Positions 30,342-38,167 of a DNA stretch of 38,167 bases are shown one piece after another. Both the position numbers and the translations under genes were made by a program. Under the pieces are notes generated by a model. The model saw nothing but the letters and a program-made list of their open reading frames with translations. It searched no databases and had not been told where the DNA came from. Origin of the DNA: Chara braunii (taxonomy: Eukaryota > Streptophyta > Charophyceae > Charales > Characeae). The DNA lies in NCBI GenBank assembly GCA_003427395.1, contig BFEA01000084.1:1097838-1136004 (forward strand). The letters run 5' to 3'. The first letter of the stretch is position 1. Every line of letters starts with the position of its first letter.

Positions 30342-30868
30342 CAAAAGAAAAATTCCCACAAGAAATGAAAGTTGAAAAAACATTCCATAAAAAAAAAAAA
30401 AATCCTTCATATTTGTAAATTATCATTCAAATGTTCGTCAAATTATAAAATTTCCAATGTTATTTGATAAGTTTCCGTCTAAATATGAGTTTTCCCTTCC
30501 AACTACATCTATGTGTTCAAGATGGAATGAACGTCTGAACTCTAGACGAGTTTTTGAAATGTTTTAATTAAACTCTCACTCCACTACAAAAAATATCTTC
30601 TAATTTAGATTGGTTTAACGTATTTATAACTGAAAATCCTTACTTCGAAGAACAGTCCAATTAAAATATTTCATGAACTCATGCAGACTTTCATTCCATT
30701 TCTAGCATCCAGTTCAAATAAGAAGGGATACCCCATTCTTGGAAGGAAAGTTTTCAAGTAAGACGAAAAATTTTAAAATTGGAATAACACTTTTTAAGAT
30801 AGAAAGAAATTTTAAAATTTAGTATTTAATTTTACTACAGAATGATTATCTGGGAAATTTTTCTGTTG
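30342..30868. mobile_element. About 527-bp AT-rich element with inverted ends (MITE-like)
   Basis: Left end CAAAAGAAAAATTCCCACA (30342-30360) against reverse complement of the right end CAACAGAAAAATTTCCCAG (30868-30850): one gap and about two mismatches. The interior is much more AT-rich than the LINE and has no gene. LINE-3 linker coding is interrupted exactly here. No clear target duplication was found, so exact ends may shift by a few bases. Confidence 0.68.
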
Positions 30869-32045
30869 ACGGGATCCAGAAAGGCCTCAATGCTCTTGTC
30901 TCTTTGCCCTCACCCTTGTCATGCCAAAGAAGTCAGAGTCCATGACCCCTTCGGTATTATGCTTGGAGAGTTTATGTCTGATCCTCATGCCATATCATCT
31001 ATAGGTTGCGAAGTCCTGTAATTTATTATGAAGTGTCTGAGGGTGAGCAGAGGGGTCTTGTTGTTGTAGGTTTTGAATCTGGTAATGAATCTCCATTTCC
31101 TCTTGATGACGTTTGACTGCCAATTTTTTAAACTGCTCTTTGCACTTACGACCCCCCCCAAAAAACCATTGTTGAACCATGTGACTTCAAAGTCAAAGTG
31201 TGTTTTCTGTTGTCGCCAGTAGACCTATGTATCTTGGATCAGATGTATAAAATCCTGCTTGTGTAGGAGGGAGATATTGAGTTGGAAGAAGCCTAGGCCA
31301 TGATCTGGCCTCTGTCGGAAGGTGAGGGTGACCGCGCACAAGGCATGGTCGAGTCTCATACAGGGGTTGCGAGGGAGCAAGTATGTAAACTGCATTGCAC
31401 CTGCTTTATCCTCCGACATAAGAATCAGGTCGATTCTGGACCTGGAACAGGTTTCTTCCCCCATTGTGCGGAAGCAAAAACATCGTCTTTCCGTGGGGAA
31501 GACTCTTCTGAAGGAATCGAATAGGTGCAGGGCGGAGTTTAGTTCCTCAATAATCCTTTTATCCGTTTCTATGTACGGGGGGCATGGAGTGGGGATCCTC
31601 CATCTATCTAGCATCCAGTCGGGGGCAACATTAAAGTGACCAGTTAAGATTACCGGCACTCCGGAGGGGATCCGTTGGCGCAGAGTCTCGAAAAATTCAC
31701 ATCTGTCCCTTTCTGAATTTGGTGCATATACGCAAATATTGCGGATCAACTCAGTTCAAGCATCGCAAGTATCAATGGACCGCCGTCACCCTCGAGGTCG
31801 GTGGTATCCATATGGCGACCCCCACACTCCCTGGTCTCGGTGCGTGGGCTCTAAGGGCCTGGTTTGGCCAAACCATGTGATGCGCTCGGCGGTGTTCCGG
31901 GTTCTCCTATAGATGGTTCTCTTGTATGCACACCACATCTGGCCATTCTTTGCCTGAAACCCCCTTGATCAATTCTCAGATTGCGTGTCTTTTGTCTGGT
32001 GTGGCCGTTGCTAAGCCATTAACGTTTAACATGCGAAGGTTCAGG
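30869..32045 (-). pseudogene. LINE-3 ORF2 endonuclease and linker
   Basis: ORF2 probably begins at the ATG in LRMLNVNGLA near 32030 and has two early stops (before ELIKGVSG and after IQENHL). WPDVVCIQENHL carries the catalytic region with Glu-Thr changed to Glu-Asn. The long open part 31749-31225 reads VYAPNSERDR, VILTGHFNVAPDWMLDRW (GDFN has become GHFN, so a metal ligand is lost), SRSRIDLILMSEDK and LDHALCAVTL. Gln/His-rich linker follows at 31180-30995. Inactive. Confidence 0.87.
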
Positions 32046-32291
32046 TCTGCCTCCCGCAAGCCCTTACTCCAAGTCGGGTTTGTACCATAGAGCAACTGCA
32101 CCGGATCCATTTTGAGTGTTTGTCCCCTCCCCCTACAACCGCTGCCAAACTATGGTGTCCAGCTCCGTCGGCGTAGTGAGGAGCGAGCTCTTCAGGATCC
32201 TACACAAGTAGGCAAGTACCTCCTCCTCATTTCATAGGTTGTTGGACTTTACTTCCATGCCTTGCACGTCCAACAGGGTTCCTTGAGAGAA

Positions 32292-33290
32292 CTATTTGAG
32301 ACCGGCTTCCTTTGTCAAATCCATTACAATCGAAACCTCCCATTGGGCTTGCGTGGGAAAGGTGTGCATGATCTTGCTTTGTGCGTCCAGTATCAGGTGT
32401 TTCTGAATGTGTTGGTTAACCTCTTTCATTAAGAGGCTCTCGCGCATCTCCTGGGGCGCTAAATTGAGGAGTGGGTCAAAACCAGCCAAGGAAACTTCCC
32501 CATATTTCACATGTTCACAGGCCATTGCCAGACCAAATTCCCATCCGCCGTTTTTTTCCGTACAGGGAGCATTATGGCACCATTTAGCGCAGGTTTTTGC
32601 AGGTATCCACCTGATCCCAGGTGTTGCCTGACCTGACGACGCTTGTCCAACACCCTGGTTGAGGTTGTCCCTGTGTCTTCTTTACCCCCTTCCCCTTGTG
32701 CCTGCTTGATGTTATTGCTTTCCTTTATGGTCACTACTACCAGAGCAGTCTGGGGGGGTGGGGGGGAGGGTTGTTTATCCTCCGAGCAGGGGGACTCCCT
32801 TGCCGACTGAGGCCCTTGTCGTGGGTCGGAGGGGTCAGGACCCATGGACAGTGTTACGTCTGGTTCATTTGGTTGTGGTGGGACCTACTGAGGGGAGTGT
32901 TCCCCTGCTCCTTCCCTTGTTGCAGTCCCATCTAGTGGCATCTGCACTATGTCCCCTGGTGGGGGGGGATGCGTTTTCAATTCAGCATTTAAGTGGTAGA
33001 AGTCGTGGGCAACAATACAATAAACACGATGTAGGATCTCTGGCCATTGGCTTCCTTGCGGTGGGCCATGCTCTAATGCCGATCGTAGTGTGTCACTTTT
33101 CTCTAACATCGGGACCAAGTCCTGAAATGTGTTGTCCCACAACTCCATAGTGTGGCCAGGGTGCCGGTCCTGCAACCTCTGAAGCAACCAGTCCGCCAAG
33201 GCTGCCATCTTAGTATGCAGAGGTTGCTCATCTAGGTGCCCCTGCGCCATGTCTGCTTCCCACCACTCTCCTTAGCTAGTCGTTCCGTTG
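32292..33290 (-). pseudogene. LINE-3 ORF1 with domains A and B
   Basis: From ATG 33250 the frame gives domain A (KMAALADWLLQRLQDRHPG, LWDNTFQDLVPMLEKSDTLR, GSQWPEILHRVYCIVAHDF). A Pro/Thr-rich linker follows (32845-32600). In the next frame comes a basic strand-like segment (NGAIMLPVRKKTADGNLVWQ), like LINE-4 (TLTLPIRKKAGRWELGF), and finally 32525-32292 ending LTKEAGLK-TAG, domain B. The part upstream of domain A (linker, zinc knuckle) is absent: coding similarity stops near 33290, a usual LINE 5' truncation. About 240 nt separate the stop from ORF2. Confidence 0.72.
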
Positions 33291-33356
33291 ATTCTATTCA
33301 TGCCAGCTGGTTGAGCAGTGTTTGTGTTGACGGTCTCTTTGGAGGACTTCTTTGGA

Positions 33357-33364
33357 TATATAAG
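33357..33364 (+). promoter_or_regulatory. TATA-like box upstream of the ribozyme
   Basis: TATATAAG lies on the plus strand. A Pol II start about 30 nt downstream would fall at about 33387-33390, a few bases before the first paired base of the hammerhead (33394). Not proven; TATA-like strings are common in AT-rich DNA, but this flank is not especially AT-rich. Confidence 0.45.
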
Positions 33365-33393
33365 TCTTAGTAGTATTCAGTTGTTCGTCAAGC

Positions 33394-33442
33394 CGACCCC
33401 TGATGAGTCCTGGTAGGCAGCCAGGCGAAACCGGTCGGGTCG
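33394..33442 (+). ncRNA. Type I hammerhead self-cleaving ribozyme
   Basis: All core elements are present in order. Stem I pairs CGACCC (33394-33399) with GGGTCG (33437-33442). CTGATGA (33400-33406) is the invariant box. Stem II is G33407-C33426, with U33408 bulged, plus CCTGG (33409-33413) with CCAGG (33421-33425), closed by the 7-nt loop TAGGCAG. GAA (33427-33429) follows. Stem III is the tiny palindrome ACCGGT (33430-33435), and C33436 is the cleavage nucleotide. Predicted cut: between C33436 and G33437. Known natural type I hammerheads often have such a minimal stem III and may act as dimers; many sit in retroelements such as Penelope-like elements. Which element owns this copy is unclear: it lies between the 5' ends of LINE-3 (minus) and LINE-4 (plus). 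Confidence 0.85.
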
Positions 33443-34458
33443 TAACGCCATGCGGGATCTTCGGTTTCCGCCATTTTTGGACTTCAAGTTTTTATCTGTT
33501 GTGATCATCAATCAAGTCGTGTTCCTGCTCACCAGAGCGCTAACTCGGGGTCGGCATCGCGACGGGTTCGCGGCGTGGAAGCGGCACCCGGCTGCCTGCC
33601 ATAGCCAAGGGAGTGTGACGGAAAGTGAAGTAACAGTGAGGCGGGTGGCGCTATTAGGGAGGAGGGCTCCCCGATTCAGGGCGCCACAAATGAAGGGAAC
33701 ACTAATCTGCTCGTATGGGCAGTTCGACGCAAGTTACTGTAACAGTTCATAAGTACGCGGAACAGCGAAGAAACTCGAGAAGTTGCAGAGTGGGAAGATA
33801 GTGATTGAAAGAAGTGTAGGATAAAAGAAGCGACGAGGATAATCAAGCTGGCACATGAGCGGAGACGAACAACCTGATAGGGAAGGGAGGGGTAGAGGGG
33901 TGGCGTGGAAGGTTGGTAACGAGAAACAACTTTTCCGAAGTGGACATGGGAGACAGGCGTACGGTCAATAAGGAGACAGGCGATCGAAAGAACAGAAAAG
34001 AAGGGTGAAAAGGAAAAGTGAAGGAGGAGACAAGGGTAAGGGGACATCAGAAGTTGACGACAAAGACAAATAAGAAGATACACTGCTACAAACAAGAACA
34101 CAGGTGACCATCTTCCCTCAGGGGCCGCCGGATACAATCCGGTGAAGGGGGACAGACAAGCCTGGAGCAAAAGAAAGTCGGTAACCTCGATCCTCGACCC
34201 CGCCCTTGCTCCCCACACCCACCTCCCCCCTCCTCCCCCTCTTCTTCTTTTTGCTACCCTGCCCACGCCTGATGATTGGATGATTGGAAAGGTGGACATT
34301 ATCTCGCACCCTCAGTGTCCCTCACCACAGGCATAGAGCAGTAGAGTTCTAGAAGAGTCGACGCACGTAGGCGGTAGCCGGCATAGGGATACAGGATTAG
34401 GGTGATTCCCCGTCCTTACTCATGGTTAGCCTCAAAAGCAAAGCCAGACGAAGGAAGG
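33443..34458 (+). other. Region downstream of ribozyme; possible LINE-4 5' leader
   Basis: No recognised gene. A 207-codon minus-strand frame (34299-33676) is open but hydrophobic and motif-free, probably a consequence of purine-rich plus-strand sequence. The stretch joins the ribozyme to LINE-4 ORF1 without other features. Confidence 0.35.
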
Positions 34459-35572
34459 ATGGAAGCACCACAATCCTATATCCGGGTGCCATGTGACACC
34501 ATGTCACCAGAAGGCGAGTTGCAAACAGTAATTCAAAAGATGGTTCCCCTCACAGAAAAACAAGTGATAGAGAATCCTGAGAAGATACGCAATCAGGTGG
34601 TCCCACCCCTGCAGAACTGTTGCAAGGGATCAGAGACTCACAAAGGCTAGGGGAGATGAAGAAGCGGATAAATTCTCAGATGACGGCGGCCTCCTCCTCC
34701 TCCACCTCATGGGCCGCCAAGGTCAAACGCCCGTTCTGTAGGGAGACGCTTGTGGCCAAACGAGGGCAGGAAGACAGAGACAAGAATCTGGAAATCCCAC
34801 TTGAAAACCTCACAACCGCATATGCCTTCTTCCTGTCAAAGTTCTTAGTTAATCCAGAGGACAGGGTAATTAGTANGGGGNGGGGGGGGAGCAGAGAGTT
34901 AAAACCCTCCCGGAATAAGCAACTAAAGAAAGAGATGTGATCTACTCAAGACATGCAAATAACTGGGTTTTCTTTAATAATGCGGCTTACAAATCAGTTA
35001 AAGATGAGATAAGCTGGATCAGGAAGAAACTCGCCTCACTCCAAAAGTCGGAGGAAGGAGCGAGGGACTTCTTCCTTATTTAAGTTCAGCCAATCTCATC
35101 AACAATTTACATAGTTATACGCGTTTTTGATTTCGATAAACAAGTGCTAGACTCGTGGCGAAGCATTCACTGCGACCGATCCAAAGTTCGGATTTTCTTT
35201 TGGTCCCCCCCAAAGTAACAGGGACTGGAGGAGAAGAGGGACCAGTTGATGCAGGAGTACTATTGGGTGGAATTTCGGCATGTCCCCATTGAGATCCAGG
35301 GGGCTTTTGTGCAAGATCGTGCTCATAGATACAATAGCGTTGATTTCATTGAGCCCCTCCCCCCCCATATTGCCCGACGAGATGACTTCCTAATGGTGGC
35401 CCTGGATCTGCCCAGGGACCACGTTTTTGCCATAGATGACATCATCCCTTTTCGCATAGGNNNAAGAGAGTACAAAATTCATACCGCACATAAGACTCGC
35501 CCCTCGTGCTTCAAAAGCCAATTGTATGGCCACCTACCAACAGAACGAGACTGCCCATATCACCCAAGTTAA
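34459..35572 (+). pseudogene. LINE-4 ORF1 N-terminal half, RNA-binding fold and CCHC knuckle
   Basis: ATG 34459 gives MEAPQSYIRVP, and a frameshift near 34620 leads to a Lys/Ser-rich part (MTAASSSSTSWAAKVK). After a broken stretch with Ns, the frame at 35246-35572 reads YYWVEFRHVPIEIQGAF, then FLMVALDLPRDHVFAID, then EYKIHTAHKTRPSC and FKSQLYGHLPTERDC. The layout (strand-rich domain, then knuckle) is that of plant-type LINE gag-like ORF1. The knuckle's second Cys is Ser and its last spacing is one residue too long, so it is decayed. Confidence 0.65.
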
Positions 35573-36359
35573 TGGGTCAAAACTTTCGGGCGTCTGCTAC
35601 GCGATCTCTTCAAAGCAGCCTGGTGGAGGACGGTGGACTCAGGGTACGAGGGGTGGGTATGTCGATGAATTGAAGGAAGATGGAGGTGTGTGAGGATGGG
35701 AGTGGAAAAGAAAGGAAAAACCAAATTGGGACACAAGGCCCCCAGAACACTGGGCCTCTCCATGAACGGTTGAGGACCACTTGGACGGCCTCGGTGCCCC
35801 ATCAGCCCCACCCCAACCAGGCGACAAAGGGCCTCAAAATAAAGTTGAACCCTGAGCCTGTGACTTTCTGAACAAAGTGGACAACAACGAGTTGTGGCAG
35901 CAACCCGCCCCCAAACAGGTTCACAAGAGAAAAAATAAATGAGAAAAGCAGCCATATCTTAAACANAATGGAGTTCGAAAGCAAGAAACGAACCGCTATG
36001 CAGCCCTGGCGGGAACTGTGGAGGGGACAAGAACCTCAGAGGGAGCCGTGGGAACAACAAACAAAGAGGTGGGTGNGACAATAATCAGGAACTAGGGGGA
36101 AGAACATGCAAGGGAAATGAAGAAGGGGGATTTAGTTTTGGAAGAACAAAAGGTGTCAGGGGGCAAGGAAAAAGGAAAAAACATGCAAGATAAGGGNCTC
36201 CCCCCTGCTACAATACACGCAAGGGACACATCCNTCCCTCCCCCTAAAACACAAGAAGGATGCACACCCCANTTTCCCAANGCCATTTAGCTAGGGCTAG
36301 AGAAACTTAAAAAAGGGGAGGAGGAGGATTTTTTTAGTAGAGCATGCGGCCCTCAACCA
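35573..36359 (+). other. LINE-4 ORF1 linker, degenerate
   Basis: Low-complexity, purine-rich text with several Ns and no continuous frame. By comparison with the LINE-1 linker this should encode the Gly/Pro/Gln-rich centre of ORF1. Confidence 0.4.
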
Positions 36360-37171
36360 ATGGATATTGACAACCCAAACATGGAAATGCATAATTGCAT
36401 TCTGGACGGGTGGGAGGGCCCACAAGAGGGAGGAGATGCAGACACNAAGGTAAAGAGTTTGGTGGAATGGATAATGACTTGTCTCAAAAGACGGTATCCA
36501 CACGACACAGACGACTTCTGGGATGAAGTGTATGTACACCTGATCCCAGTATTAATTGGCAGCACCAGCATGAGACATGTATTTGAACAAGGACCGTCGG
36601 GGGGGTCCACCTGGCAATAGACACCACACAGGATTTGAGGTATAGTGGTAAAGCTATTCGCCCCCCCACCCACAGAAGGCCCTCATTCTCCCCCCGAGAG
36701 TCCTTCTCCCGATGAGGACAGCCATATACCATCCCTCCCCTTCCTTCCCCCCCCACTCAACCGATGCAGAGTGATGGTGAAGGGGGTCCCCCGCCGATGT
36801 CGAGCACGGGACCCTCAAATAGGGAGAAACTGAGACATCTGATTGAAAAAGGCCTCCATAACACCGAGCTGCATAAGGGAAATAAAACCCTTACCCTCCC
36901 TATCCGAAAAAAGGCAGGGAGGTGGGAATTGGGCTTCTCGCCAGCTGACTCCGACGACCTAAATGCGGCCACATACGAAGGACTGACAATGCATGGGTGC
37001 CATCTTCAGAAGGAGCGAACACTGCGCATCAATGAAGTCAAAAACTTCTTGGAAAACCATTACGACTCCGGGGTTGTTGCCACTCTAAGTGTCTCCTCCG
37101 AACAACTTANAATGGCATACAAAGATATCTATGTTTTGTTTAATGAAAACAAAGAGGCTGGCCTGACTTGA
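36360..37171 (+). pseudogene. LINE-4 ORF1 C-terminal half with domains A and B
   Basis: Domain A: KVKSLVEWIMTCLKRRYPHD, FWDEVYVHLIPVLIGSTSMR, FEQGPSGGSTWQ, then a stop at 36618-36620. Domain B starts in the frame at 36764 with a Pro-rich lead, then TLTLPIRKKAGRWELGFSPA, YEGLTMHGCHLQKE, INEVKNFLENHYDSG and MAYKDIYVLFNENKEAGLT-TGA. The last residues match LINE-2 and LINE-3. One stop and one frame change separate the two domains. Confidence 0.72.
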
Positions 37172-37890
37172 CAGTCACATAATGGGTTGCTAGAAATGCA
37201 GCAACTCAAGTAAAACCGAGCCAGGTTTAGTCGGTAATAGACCTGCTTACTATCATGTGTGGCATATTGCGNAGGAATGTTCGCAACNGGAGAGTCGACT
37301 GGNATGCACAAGAATGGCAAAGGATATAGTGGGAGAGGTCATAAGGGAAAGACTAGATAANGTCGATGGATTAGGTTGAGACAATATATGGACACAATAA
37401 AGCGTGGAAACGTACCCTACAGGCACGAACTTGGCCCCACCTGGCCTATGTACAAGAGACTCACCTTATGGACCAACCCGAACATCACAGGGCACACAAG
37501 TAGGTATGACCTTACCAGNCCTATAAGGCACACGCTCCGGGACCNGNCAGGGTAGGGNTGGTAGTGTGGATACCTCCNGGCTCCAGACTTGAGGTAGTCC
37601 ACCACCAGCAGGATGAGGAAGAAGGGTGATGGGTGTCTGNTCTGGGAATGTTAGAANTAGAGATAGTNTNTATTATCGTTGTCTATGCCCCTAACACAGT
37701 GCAAGGTAGGAGAAAGTTTTTTTAGGACGTGAAAGCAGTACCCCCCTACGGGGTTCCGGTGATCTTAGNNGNAGACTTTAATGCCGCACCAGACAGATGG
37801 ATGGATAGGTGGAAAGTTCCCCCCTCCTATGCCCACTATGCTGAAGAGGATGAAAGAATGATTGGGGACTTCTGCACATCTACGAANCAC
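37172..37890 (+). pseudogene. LINE-4 ORF2 endonuclease N-terminal part
   Basis: Plus-strand text: TWPHLAYVQETHLMDQPEHH (about 37429-37488), VVWIPPGSRLEVVHH (37561-37605), IIVVYAPNTVQGRRKFF (37672-37722), VPVIL..DFNAAPDRWMDRW (37756-37812), YAEEDERMIGDFC (37833-37872). Same family as LINE-2. Stops and Ns interrupt it. Coding similarity ends at about 37885 where a GC-rich insertion begins; the remainder of ORF2 lies beyond the window. Confidence 0.8.
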
Positions 37891-38167
37891 CCTCGGCGGC
37901 NGTCAAGCNCGACCGAATCTGTNNACGCGGTCAGGCCGCCGACCCCGCGGACGCGTCCTCGCGGCCACGCAACTTTGCGACCGCGTTGTGGCCAGTGGGG
38001 ATGGGGGTTGGGGATTTGGGAAGCGCCATGGGGTGGCGCAACCCCAGCCCAACCCCCTCAAACAAAAAAAAGTAAAAAAAAAACAATTTTTTGGGTGGGG
38101 GGTTTGGCTGTGAGTGTAAATAATTGGAAAAAAAAAAAAAAAAAAAAAAAACGCATTTTTTTTTCTT
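37885..38167. mobile_element. Probable inserted element, left end only
   Basis: The LINE-4 endonuclease frame breaks here. GC-rich palindromic text follows (GCGGTC/GACCGC, CGCGGACGCG, at about 37900-37990), then GGCGC-CATGGGGT-GGCGC, then G-rich, A-rich and poly(A) stretches to the window end. The plan (GC-rich palindromic end, G-rich then A-rich interior) is like that of the 29504-30022 MITE. The other end is outside the window, so this is inference. Confidence 0.45.

Noticed and set aside
33676-34299. 207-codon minus-strand gene at 33676-34299
   Set aside because: Hydrophobic, low-complexity frame with no motif, opposite purine-rich DNA; probably a by-product of composition.

Overview
This is a transposon-dense stretch of a nuclear eukaryotic genome in draft assembly (scattered single Ns and one 175-base gap). 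I see no confident host gene. Nearly everything recognisable is a decayed mobile element. The zf-RVT-type LINE C-termini and the RNA-binding-fold plus CCHC layout of LINE ORF1 resemble elements common in streptophytes (algae and plants), but the organism cannot be fixed from this window. In-frame TAA, TAG and TGA all interrupt otherwise recognisable coding frames, so the breaks reflect decay or sequencing error, not a changed genetic code.

Layout. 1-200: partial copy of a poly(A)-tailed SINE-like family (called SINE-A here; five copies in the window). 576-3757 (minus): LINE-1, with ORF1 (zinc knuckles) and a nearly complete APE-type endonuclease but no reverse transcriptase. 3758-5500: its probable 5' flank, with diverged internal repeats. 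5510-7127: A/T tracts, a perfect 19-bp hairpin, a tRNA-derived SINE-like unit with a 105-bp tandem duplication, and a second SINE-A copy. 7395-11650: no clear gene, but a diverged repeat pair and two adjacent SINE-A copies. 11655-13615 (minus): a cluster of broken unknown ORFs directly downstream of a retrotransposon. 13768-19395 (minus): a Ty3/gypsy element (zinc knuckle, protease, RT, RNase H, PHD-like finger, integrase) without capsid region or recognisable LTRs.

19402-26200 (minus): LINE-2, split by a 1.1-kb AT-rich element with terminal inverted repeats. 26529-26790: SINE-A. 26960-33290 (minus): LINE-3, split by two roughly 520-bp inverted-repeat elements. 33357-33442 (plus): a TATA-like box followed about 30 nt later by a complete type I hammerhead self-cleaving ribozyme. 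34459-37890 (plus): LINE-4, cut by another GC-rich insertion at the right edge of the window.

Most notable: (1) the hammerhead ribozyme with its promoter-like box, between two head-to-head LINEs; (2) two conserved, unnamed ORF1 domains shared by LINE-2, -3 and -4; (3) a PHD-like finger joined in frame to a gypsy integrase; (4) a bare poly(A) insertion with a 12-bp target duplication; (5) nested DNA-transposon/MITE insertions, one with an exact TA duplication whose removal restores the host LINE frame. LINE-2, -3 and -4 are related copies of one family (shared ORF1 domains and endonuclease text); LINE-1 is a different family.
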